Origin: Isoetes taiwanensis
Lineage: Eukaryota > Streptophyta > Lycopodiopsida > Isoetales > Isoetaceae
Direction: 5' to 3'
Length of the DNA stretch: 64,000 nucleotides
Assembly: GCA_021234155.1 (NCBI GenBank)
Contig: JAJEKV010000063.1
Span: 712,947 to 776,946, forward strand
A model generated the notes under the pieces. It ran no database searches and was not told where the DNA came from. It was given only the letters and a program-made list of their open reading frames with translations. Shown in pieces: positions 55,190-64,000 of the stretch; within the stretch, counting starts at the first letter, position 1; each line of letters begins with the position of its first letter. Made by a program: the position numbers and the translations under genes.

Positions 55190-56130
55190 GTTCTCATTCG
55201 GTTCTGCTTTCCATGTGTGGCGATCTCTTTGCATCCGAGAGTCATTTTTTCCTCAAGCATCAATTCTCGGAGAGTTCTTAGCGGGTGTTTTTTCGTCCAA
55301 AGGGGTCCGCTTGAGCGCTTGTTGTTTCTAGCCTCAAGCCCGCAGGTCCTCCCATTTATTTTCCATTCGGTATATTTTCCCAGAAGTTTTTCTTCATAGG
55401 TCGGCATTGATTTGCTTTCAAGATTTTACTTGCATAGTTTGCTATGAAATCGCTCCATTTTGTTCAAAATTTAAATTGCAAACGGAGTAGTTTTTTTTTC
55501 AGAAATTTTCTTCCGGGTCGGGCCTAATCGCTTTGAGATTGTAGCTGTAATTATTTTCAGTGGTTGTTTGCAGCTCCATTGATCTCTCCAAGCTGCAAAT
55601 ATGTTAAAGCTATAGAAGGTTTTATTGTGGCCATTTGTTGTCCAGGTTACTCGTTTTTCCGTGTGTGGCGCTTCTGACAGATCCGAGTCGCTTTTTTCCT
55701 CAAGCATCAATTCCGCAGAGTTCTTAGCGGGTGTTTTTGGTCCAATGGGGTCCTGGCTAGCGCGGTGGGTTGTTTCTTGCCTCAAGCCCCGTCCGGTCCT
55801 CCCATTTATTTTCTATTCAAGTATATTTTCTCAGAGAGTTTTTTTTTTTCTTCATGGGTCAGCATTGATTTGCTTTCAAGATTGTACCTGCATAGTTTGC
55901 TGTGAAAACGCTCCATTTTGTTCAGCCCAAATTGCAAACGGACTAGTTTTTTGCAGAAATTTTCTTCGGGGATCAGCGCTAATCGTTTGAGATTGTAGCT
56001 GCAATTATTTTCAGTGGTCGTTTGCTTGACTGTCAGCTTCATTGATCTCTCCAAGCTGCAAATAGGTTAAAGCTATAGAAGGTTTTATTGTGGCCATTTG
56101 CTTGGCAGCCACATACCAAGTTGCAATCAG
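55190..56130. repeat. Tandem duplication of about 455 bp, two units plus a partial third
   Basis: TTTTTTCCTCAAGCATCAATTC at 55242 recurs at 55693 with the following about 380 bp (CAGAGTTCTTAGCGGGTGTTTT, CCTCCCATTTATTTTC, GCATTGATTTGCTTTCAAGAT). A further partial repeat, TTAAAGCTATAGAAGGTTTTATTG, occurs at 55600, 56070 and 56130. No coding potential is recognised. Confidence 0.8.
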
Positions 56131-57087
56131 GTTAAAGCTACAGAAGGATTTTATTGCATTCTTAGTATTTCTGTATGTTTCATTGTTAAAAATTCGTATC
56201 TGTTGAAGAATATCTGAAGTCTTTGGTTTTCATGACCACATTTTTGTCTGAATATTCTTGCCTGTCAAGCATTCTGTCTTGAAAGAGTTTTGTAGATGAT
56301 AATAAACTTAAAAGTAGCATATGTTGACATAGATTTGCTGCTTTTACAAGTTGTTGCATCATCGAGCAGACTGTACAGTACTAAGCTGTTTGAGATGTAT
56401 CTAAGTGTCTATTTCATAAACGAATAAAGTGTCAAAGATGAAGCCAAGCTTGTTGCAACATACTTGATATTAAAATATCCCATTGGATACTATGCAGGAG
56501 AATTTGAACTTATCGCTGAAATCAGCATACCCAACTATCTATGGCCCATATGGAATTTATAATGGTTTGGAGCATTTGGTCTATTATTTCGAACATCCCC
56601 TTTCATCCTGTATGACTATACTCCTTCCGGCTTGTCAAATGATATTTGAAACACAGACTTGGGAGTAAGCATGGAATGATGCCTTTGTTCTGCGGACTTG
56701 GTTACAGTTGGAACATAAACTATTATGGCTTTTTGCCAAATGGATTTTCAAATACGTCTTCCAAGAGATTTTAACATCCTCACAGCTCCAATGACAAGGA
56801 TGATGCTCTATCTTGCTCTAGCTCTACCTTCACGGTTGGATCCATGTTCGATGAATATGGCACCACCATTATTATGAGCAACATGCTTATGAACGGTCCC
56901 ACTATTGCATCAATCAACATTATCACATGTTACATCACTACAATATTGAAGCCTTTAAACTTTATATCATGGTTTCTATTTCTTTTTGCTATTTTAAATT
57001 TCTAAATAAATAGATATCAATAAAATGTTTTTAATAGTGTCTATAATATCATTACAAATATTTTCTACTTCGTTCATCAATTCTTAA
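56131..57087. other. Unassigned sequence, no clear gene
   Basis: Only short frames without recognisable domains are present. The right part becomes AT-rich before the hairpin-ended element. Confidence 0.35.
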
Positions 57088-57399
57088 GGCCCCGACGGGG
57101 CCAATTTTTTTTTAGGTTAACACACAAACCATTACATCCAGCACTCTAAAATTAAATCCCCCTTGAAACCCCCTTTGATTTGGGTGTATATTCACACGGG
57201 GTAGGGCAGCGAGAGCCCCTAAAATTATGTTTCGCATGTACAAAATCAACACCATGTAGTATATTACCTCAAATCTTATAGTATTTTGCAAATCTTGTTA
57301 TACAGTATAGTAAATTTTGTACATGCATACCCCACAAACGAGGAACTTTATGTACGGTGTAGATTAAAGATATGCCTATCCAATAGCTCTCGATGCCCG

Positions 57400-57720
57400 G
57401 ATGCTCTCTAGATTATAAAATATTCTAGATTGTTCTAGAATATTATAGTTCTAAAATATTATAGAAAGTTGTAAAATGTTTTAGAAGGTTATAAAGTGTT
57501 CTAGAATGTTCTAGAAGGTTCTAGATGCTTATGGATAAGCACCCCATTCTAAAATGGAAAGTTTTTCTTGAAAATTTGCATAGAACCAAAATAGAATGCT
57601 TTGAATGTTCATGGATAAGCACCTTAGTCTAAAAAACAAGATTTTTTGAAAAGTTCTAGAATGGTCTAAAATGCTCTAGAAAATTATAGAATGTTCCGAA
57701 TTTTCTAGATGTTCAAGAAT
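57400..57720. promoter_or_regulatory. Array of TTCTAGAA-type motifs, heat-shock-element-like
   Basis: Alternating TTC and GAA units at 5-bp spacing form perfect heat-shock-factor binding arrays. At 57499-57521 the order is TTC-nn-GAA-nn-TTC-nn-GAA-nn-TTC. Looser repeats fill the rest of the interval (TTCTAGAATGGTC, GAATGTTCCGAA). A similar cluster is at 59735-59800 and single GAATGTTC units are near 31850. Confidence 0.6.
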
Positions 57721-57802
57721 CGCACCTCGGTCTAAAAATAGTTTTTTTTTTGAAAATTGGCACAGATCCAAAAGAATGTTTCCTGAATATTCTAGATGCT
57801 TA

Positions 57803-57955
57803 TGGGAGATCCGGAGATCCTATGACTCACGTTACTTTTGATGTATCTTATGTGATCCGATGGTCTAGATTGATCTTAAACCTTTCTCCAAGTTTTTATG
57901 GCTCACATTGTATGCTTCGGGCCTTAAGGAGAGGCTTTAAAGAGTTTTTATATTC
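57803..57955 (-). mobile_element. SINE copy 2, 5'-truncated
   Basis: It shares GAGATCCTATGACTCACGTTAC, TTTTGATGTATCTTATGTGATC and AAACCTTTCTCCAAGTTT with 59450-59540. It lacks the tRNA-like A/B-box head, so it is a truncated insertion inside the TIR element. Confidence 0.7.
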
Positions 57956-58375
57956 TATCAACACCATATAGTATTTAAGCGAAATCTTATAGTATTTTTA
58001 TAATCTTGTTATCTTTGATAGCAAATTTTGTACTTGCATACCCCACAAACGAGGAACTTTACGCACGGTATAGATTAAGGAATAAGGGTGAATATGCCTA
58101 TCCAACAAATTTCCTTGCCTGAGTCACCCCCTGCGGTGAATATGCACCCAAACCAAAGGGGGTTTAAGGGGATTTTTAATTTAAATGTGTTGGACCCAAT
58201 GGTTGTGTTAATTAATGTCAATGATAGTTATGTGTTGGTTGTAATGTCAATGGTTGTTATGTGTTGGTTGTTATGTGTTGGGGATTTAATTTTTATATGT
58301 TGGATGTTAATGGTTTGTGTTGCAAAAAAAAACTTTGGCCCCCCTCGGAGACCTTAGAGACGCCACCCCTCCTGA

Positions 58376-59100
58376 TGTGACAAAAATTTTAGAATTCAAA
58401 CCCGAGAAAAACTAGAATTCATTTGAGGCTTTCAAAGACTGAAGCTTTTGAATTTGATCACAATAAAACAAATAGAACATAAGTAAAAGTTACCATAAAG
58501 ATAGAGCAGATTGATCCCATTATTAAAGAAGTCATAAAGTTTGGTAACACAAAGAAAAACCCCTGTTATTATGCTTCATATTGTTACTTAGCTACAACTA
58601 TTTCTCTTTCACAATGACACCATTGTTTATCAATCCATATGATTTTGAATGTTCCATCTCTAGCTCAAAGGTAATGCATGATTCCAAATTATGGTTCGAT
58701 TAAAGTTCCAAACCTACAATATAAATGCATTCTTGTGGCCATTGTTTGACCGGGACCATGGGATACATGGAAAAGGGTGGAATAATCCGCTTTGTTGTGT
58801 GCATAAGAACTGCTTTGTTGATTGAAGCTAAAGGCCGGGTGCTATGAACAATCCGTGACGGGAATATCCAAGAGTTGGAAGCAAACAAAGGGCCTAAACT
58901 TGAATCTGCGAAGAAATCTTTAGAAGGAAACAAAAGGGGGTTTTGGTAAAAGACTACATTGTAGAATCGAGGGAAACCAATACCTTGTAAAACAAAAACA
59001 TTATGCTAACCAAGAAACATTAAAAACAAATACCTTTGTAAGTGTGAGCAAAGAATCCATCTCGGGTAGTAAAATCCACTCCGCAATAAGAATCCAAGAG
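58376..59100. other. Unassigned sequence between TIR element and microsatellite
   Basis: No gene is recognised. ACAAAGAAAAACCCCTGTTATTATGCTTCATATT at 58551-58584 resembles 35906-35940 at the edge of the tandem array, suggesting a shared TE end. The GTGCACTCTAGAAATACT...TTAGTACACC block at 59329-59355 likewise resembles 35821-35850. Confidence 0.4.
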
Positions 59101-59262
59101 GGCAAGTACACATGCATATGCACACATGCACACACACATGCATATGCACTTGCACTTGCACATACACATGCACAATACACATGCACATGTATACACATAC
59201 ACATGCACATGAACATGCACACATGCACATGCACATGCACATGCATACACATGCGCAAGTGT
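59101..59262. repeat. CACATG/CATGCA microsatellite
   Basis: About 160 bp built of CACATG, CATGCA and CATATG hexamers, nearly all alternating purine and pyrimidine. It generates spurious Cys/Met/Val-rich ORFs on both strands. Confidence 0.92.
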
Positions 59263-59444
59263 TCATGCAGAGGAAGACAACAACCCTCGATTGTTCCAAC
59301 CAACGAAAAATCAACGGCCCATAAAGGGTGCACTCTAGAAATACTATTTAGTACACCTCAATGAATACAACAACGAAATCATAGAAAAACCATGTGAAAA
59401 AGCTGCATAAAATCTAAAAGTAACCCCCCAAGTTGTGTACATAT

Positions 59445-59680
59445 GGGAGATCCGGGAGATCCTATGGCTCATGTTACTTTTGATGTATCTTATGTGATCC
59501 GATGATCTAGATTGATCTTAAACCTTTCTCCAAGTTTCTATTGCTCATATTGCATGCTCGGGCCTTAAAGAGAGGCTTTTAAGAGTTTTTATATTATTTG
59601 GGACATTCGAACCCTAGTCATTGCCCTCCAAGCCCCCAATTCTAACCATTAGATCAAGCATTAATTCATTAAAAAAGGAT
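59445..59680 (-). mobile_element. tRNA-derived SINE, copy 3
   Basis: On the minus strand the A box TGATCTAATGG (59656-59646) and the B box GGGTTCGAATGTCC (59614-59601) have canonical spacing. The body, which runs to the CATAGGATCTCCCGGATCT end at about 59445, matches copies 1 and 2. Confidence 0.75.
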
Positions 59681-60239
59681 GTTTCAAACATACTTAAGGG
59701 TAAGAATTTAATCTAAGACAGAACAGATGGTTTAGAAAGTTCCAGAATGTTCTAGATAGTTCTACAATGTTTTACAATGTTTTAGAATGCACTAGATAGT
59801 TCTGGAATAAATACTGCATTATGAGACATTGCTTTATAGCAAGGAAAAACAATTTGGTAGATATTACGACGCCATAAAGCCGTAGAGAAAAGACGAAATA
59901 TGGAACAACATTTTTGGCAAAGAAAAGGATTTTGTAGTCCGATCAAATTGCATTCTTTTTAAACGTCCCCACTTGGTCTTGCATGTAATGCTTGTCTTTA
60001 TCAATGGTACACCGTAATGTAAAAGCACGTGAGAAATACACCAACTATTTATCCCACGCCGCTCCACCTTTTTATCATAATTACTTGCTGCACGCAATCT
60101 AGCGTGTCTCTCGAATAAACCAAATGATGCTTTAAGTTGAATGAGGAAGGAAGTATAAAAGACATACCTTTTGCTTCCAAAATTCCTGAATAGAAATAAC
60201 AAACAAAGCCCCATTCAAGACTACTTTAACTAAGGTCTT

Positions 60240-61650
60240 GAACTCGCAATACCATACCTTGGCCGGATGAACATGTCTAGTAGCCACTATGTTTTGGCCC
60301 CGCCCTCTTCCTTAGACATGTTGTTTGCCACTTCGGTCGGCCCAGCTTGTCTCCTCATTTTCCATGTTCTAGTATATGGCTGAGCTCCATCCCGAGATCC
60401 CCGTCCATTGCACCACATCCCCGAACCATCCCCGTCCCGACACAAGGTGTTGTCCGGGCTAATGCATGTATTTCTATGGTTGACAACTTATCTGGTTCTC
60501 TCAGATTGTTGTTTTTCAACGAATATCCGATAGTTCGCCCCATGCTCTTATCTCCATTGGTCTCCTCGCCTCGCATACCATCTTTGGCTTACCGTGTATT
60601 TGTCCTTATCCCAATTCTCGATTGTGCCATGGCCCGGTTCCTCAATATTCCTTCATGCTTTTCCCCGCTTCCCTTCTGTTAAAGTTGGGCTCCCCACGCC
60701 TCAATTCCGTGATAGTTAGCGTGCTTGCCATTAGTGTACTAAAAAGATAGGATTTGATACCCCACGATGATCCTACTCCTATTACGCAAATCTTTTATCA
60801 AATAGAAGTTGCCGATTCTTTATGAAACCGCCGGAAATCCGCCTCAAAGTTGTCTTAAAAGTTAACAAAGTGCCAAAATAGATTGTTGATTTGAAACTTA
60901 GGTAGGCGGAACATAGAATTTTTGAATGTTTGTACATAATAGAATGTTCAAGCCGAATGTTCAAAAAGTCGATCTAAAAATAGAAAATTTCTTTTTAAGA
61001 CTTGTAAAGAACCAAAATAAATGTTATAGACTATTTCATCCTCGAGGTTTGGTTCCGTATGTGAACGGCTTATGCCATGTCTTTGTCCCAAAGATCACTA
61101 TTTTTGTCTTGGTAAGGTTCCACTGTGAGCCCCGGCTTTTCACGTAATTCTTCCAAGATTGCCAACATCTTGTGCATCCTCTATTCCCCGGTGGCCCGGA
61201 TGCCTGTGTCGCCAAGATATAGCATGATCGTACCTTGGTGTTCCCGTGGTTGGTGCATCAGTATGTCCTTTGCTTCTCATTGATGAATTCTCAGAGCATC
61301 TATGTATATTCCAAATAGAGTAGGCTAGAGGGGACAACCTTGTTTCACCCTATATCCACGCCGATAGCATTATCCCCTTTACTGCCGCCTTTCGTATAAA
61401 TTCCTCCGCAGGCATACAATGGATTCTACTAGTCCTTCCAGAGCTTTTAGCCCTATTAGTCTCCTCAGATCGTTTTCTCTAGGCATTGTATCAAATGCCT
61501 TTTTGAAATCTACAAAGCGGCCAGATTATCTTCGTTCCGCCTTTTGCTTATTCAACCAATATTCGAACGCCAAGGCGATCCGTAGTAGAATGATCTAGCT
61601 GAAATCCATCCCCGACCTCGTGCCCTCAATTGTCCTATCTCACCCGCTTT
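60240..61650 (-). mobile_element. LINE copy 2, RT core and 3' half
   Basis: The minus strand contains FVDFKKAFDTMPREN (about 61510), then RLIGLKALEGLVESIVCLRR, VKQGCPL and TLFGIYIDAL (about 61290-61340), and further on LGMELSHILEHGK (about 60360). The YADD box region is too degraded to read cleanly. This copy shows what stood between the LINE halves in copy 1 before the array was inserted. Confidence 0.75.
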
Positions 61651-61663
61651 TTAACTTTGGGGA

Positions 61664-62360
61664 AAACTACAAAATACCCTTATGTTTTGACCGACTTTCA
61701 TGACATACCCCCGAGTTTTATAAATTTTTGTAATGCCCTTTGGTCAACGTATTTGATTCTCAGTAATTTTGTATATCATCAAATGCCCCTTGTATTTTAC
61801 GATTTCATATAAAGCCCTTCCGAATGGATGTGTTTTGGGGGCAAGGATTTGACATCGGCAGTTTTCGCTTTTGAATAGAAAATAGAGGAAAGATTGAGAT
61901 GTTCTAACTCGATGGAATCCCGATGGAAAACCTTTATTCGACCTCGGTGCTTGAATCCGGCTTTCACGCCATACGATATGAATATCTCTAAATACCTTCA
62001 TCTTGCACCTTTTCAAGGGCATTCTTGAAAGCAAAACCGAATGCGAATCCACCTCCTCCAAAAGTCAGTATAGTAAGACTATCTAATATTCTCGATCATG
62101 GCTCAGATTTGATGGTCATACTTGGAAAGAACCCTAATCAGATTATCGATAAAACCGTATCATCTCTCATCTTAAGGGTATGTGGTGAATTTGAGAGAAT
62201 CTTAAGGGCATTTGAGTAATTAAGGTACATCTTAAGGGCATTTGAACAATTTTCAATAATACAAAATACTAAATATTTGACCAAGGGCATTACAAAAATT
62301 TATGAAAACTCGTGGGGTATGTTCGGAAATTTGTCAAAACATAAGGGTATTTTGTAGTTT
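61664..62360. mobile_element. Mutator-like TIR element, copy 2
   Basis: Same ends (GGGAAAACTACAAAATACCC and its inverse), same position in the LINE, and flanks CTTTTTAACTT/CTTTAACTT as in copy 1. The interior ORF (62061-61744) is shifted relative to copy 1. Confidence 0.72.
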
Positions 62361-64000
62361 TTCCTTCTTTAACTTACTATCCAAGCCTTCCCAAACCATT
62401 TAGCAAATATGGAGTTTACCATAATCGCTTCAGTAATTCCCTCGTCATCGAGGCCCCTTTGTGTAGTGGTATTACTTGTGATGACCATAACGGGTATAAT
62501 ACAAAGATGGTCGCCACACATAGGCAAAAAGTAATATTGAGATGGGTTTTGAACCAACGAGGTGTTGGTTGCAAGCCATCAATTCTTTCCAAGTGCACTA
62601 TTGCCATGATCATAGAGTTATGCCAAACATCTTCTCTATGTACGTCAAGGACCATTCGTGCACCTATGCTAAGTGGCATCCCTCATGCCCCTTTGAGTGA
62701 CACACGTTCACCTATATTAGGTGGCAACCATCCACTATTGAGTTCATGCAATATGGCACTATATATGGAGACATTCGAGGATGGCGTAAACCATTCTCAC
62801 AATGCCGCCATACGGCCTTCTCGTATCTTGTTCGCCTTGTTTTGTTCTAGCTCTAGATCTTGTCTAAGTGATCTCGAGCCTTCTTATTCGTGTATATTCT
62901 TGCTTTGCCCTTCGCCATTATACATATTATTCTTGTTAATACATTGATTCTAGTTTATATTTGTATTTTCTCATGCACTTCCCTTGTATCTAGCCCATAT
63001 ATAGGCTCATGACCGGTTTGAGCGTTAATCCTCATTCAATTCGAGCCAGTCAAAGATTTTCTTCCATAATGGAGAATCAATTGGCAAGTATTATGCAAGA
63101 GGTAGAGAAGATTGCAACATCATTCTATCAGCCGCTATCCCGAAGTTGAAGAGGAATGTTGTGCTGACCCTAATGCCGAAAGCAGAGACAAGTGCGCTTG
63201 GATGGTCACTAGCGCTTCACATCCGGTTCTCATGACATTACCATGTTGTATCTCCACCTCTTTGGTGCCCGTGTGGTGTACTATCCAATTAAAGATATTT
63301 GTTACTAGATGTACAATCTCTGCCCCACAAATTTCAACATCCTTGTTATTGGCCATCCTTTGTAAGGCCACCACCACTTCTTGAGACTTAAAGCATGGAT
63401 CATGTTGCTCGTCGGGCATTGTTATTGGGGCAGCCCCCTGCCTTATATAACCTATCTATGTATTGTTCCCAACATCTCATCCCTCCCCTGGCCCCTTTGT
63501 CTTGCCAGTCTTTTTTCCCCGACTTTCATCCGGTGTCCAAAATTTCTTTGGGTACGTCTCTTTATCATTCTCAAGCAGGTCTTGGCATTGCGGCCCGGGT
63601 TAGTTTAGTTTTGCTTTTTAACATCTTAGATATTTAGTTCTCTCCCCCTGTATTCTATCGCCCCTTGCTAGTCTTGTCCTTCTTTCTCATTTGCCTACAT
63701 TCTTTGTCATACGGAGTGATGGTGTGAAAGCTTGCATCCCCGCTTGCCCTTTGCTCACTCTGAATTCTTCCCTCATTGTGCGCATCAAGATGTCGTTAAG
63801 TATGTTTCCTCTTTCTTCGGTTGGTGTTCTCCCATTCTTGTTTGTTTATTTCATCTCTAACCCTCGCCGGAATCCCGTATTGTATCATCATCATTGTTCT
63901 TCCGACCTTCCCTCTCACTGTTTGTTCTTTTTTTTTTTTTGGTTTTTACATTTTACGTATTGGTTTTGTGGTTTTCCCTCTTTCCTATCGTCCATTCCAT
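62361..64000 (-). mobile_element. LINE copy 2, RT start, nested insertion and linker
   Basis: An RT-start remnant (IMVNSIFAKWFGKAW, about 62400) is followed by the shared insertion (62460-63240). The linker frame 63419-63135 (EVVVALQRMANNKDVEICGA) comes next, and non-continuous endonuclease-side sequence runs to the window end. More frame lesions are present than in copy 1. Confidence 0.65.

Larger units (their letters stand above)
57088..58375. mobile_element. Hairpin-ended TIR element with nested insertion
   Basis: The left end is a perfect palindrome, GGCCCC-GAC-GGGGCC (57088-57102), followed by AATTTTTTTT and AACACACAAACCATTACATC. The right end (58130-58375) is the inverted counterpart, passing CACCCAAACCAAAGGGGGTTT, TAATTAATGTCAATGATAGTTATG and TTTGGCCCCCCTCGG. 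The left TIR is truncated compared with the expanded right one. Internal sequence TACAAAATCAACACCAT...CATACCCCACAAACGAGG is duplicated (57240-57340 and 57955-58070) around an insert holding a TTCTAGAA-rich array and a SINE fragment. Related to 42421-42840. Confidence 0.6.
59806..64000. repeat. Segmental duplication, copy 2 (runs off the window)
   Basis: It matches 30709-31965 and 35940-38430 in order and orientation. It retains LINE RT sequence at 61065-61548 that copy 1 lost to the tandem array. It includes the Mutator-like element (61664-62360), the gag-like insertion (about 62460-63240) and the LINE linker (63419 to end). Differences from copy 1 cluster at CAG/CTG sites. Confidence 0.85.

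Noticed and set aside
59001-59333. Cys/Met/Val/His-rich ORFs on both strands
   Set aside because: They are produced by the CACATG/CATGCA microsatellite. All frames are open because the repeat lacks stop codons.
54885-59680. Genuine tRNA genes at the A/B-box pairs
   Set aside because: No acceptor stem or anticodon arm folds around the boxes, and a poly-A run interrupts one of them. A SINE fits better.
1-64000. CRISPR arrays, bacterial operons or organellar genes
   Set aside because: No spacer-type repeats, Shine-Dalgarno-led gene clusters, or rRNA/organellar genes were seen. The sequence is intron-bearing plant nuclear DNA.

Overview
The window is a transposon-dense stretch of a land-plant nuclear genome. 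Signs of a plant are GT-AG introns of 61 bp to 4.6 kb, degenerate PPR and class XI myosin exons, a RAV-like B3 domain, plant-type Helitrons, a tRNA-derived SINE and several LINE lineages. The mixture of L1/CR1-like LINEs with an RNA-binding ORF1, abundant PPR debris and very open intergenic space suggests a fern-like genome, but the species is inferred only. No prokaryotic, organellar or viral gene set is present.

Layout. (1) 1-14206: one intact host gene, a 12-exon mitochondrial-type HAD phosphatase of the CECR5 family on the minus strand (14140 to 3812). All splice phases agree. Its introns hold LINE remnants and a 2.8-kb non-autonomous LTR element. (2) 14207-30000: two stacked Helitrons on the minus strand. 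H1 (14207-20796) ends 66 bp upstream of the HAD start codon and carries an unrecognised multi-exon gene or gene fragment, a GC-rich LINE piece and a MITE. H2 (20797-29983) sits exactly at the 5' end of H1. It encodes a decayed Rep-PIF1 helicase, two similar accessory ORFs on either side of it, a basic N-terminal region with three repeats, and an antisense coiled-coil gene fragment. A third Helitron 3' terminus begins at 30001. (3) 30700-38820: a minus-strand LINE broken by a Mutator-like TIR element, by another insertion and by a 1.74-kb tandem array that carries three exons of a class XI myosin. A diverged second copy of this block fills 59806-64000. (4) 39.8-44.5 kb: LTR-retrotransposon remains, a hairpin-ended MITE and microsatellites. 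(5) 44500-49700: a PPR pseudogene split by a nearly full-length LINE (ORF1 and ORF2 in one frame, separated by a single TAG). (6) 50.4-52.9 kb: a RAV-like B3 transcription-factor gene or young pseudogene with tandem copies of its 3' part. (7) 53-59.8 kb: three SINE copies, a TIR element containing a heat-shock-element-like array, tandem repeats and a CA/TG microsatellite.

Probably only the HAD gene and perhaps the B3 gene are functional host genes. Everything else is mobile-element sequence, captured exons or decay. Paralogous copies differ disproportionately at CAG/CTG sites. This may be a consensus artefact at methylated CHG sites, so isolated frameshifts should be read with caution.
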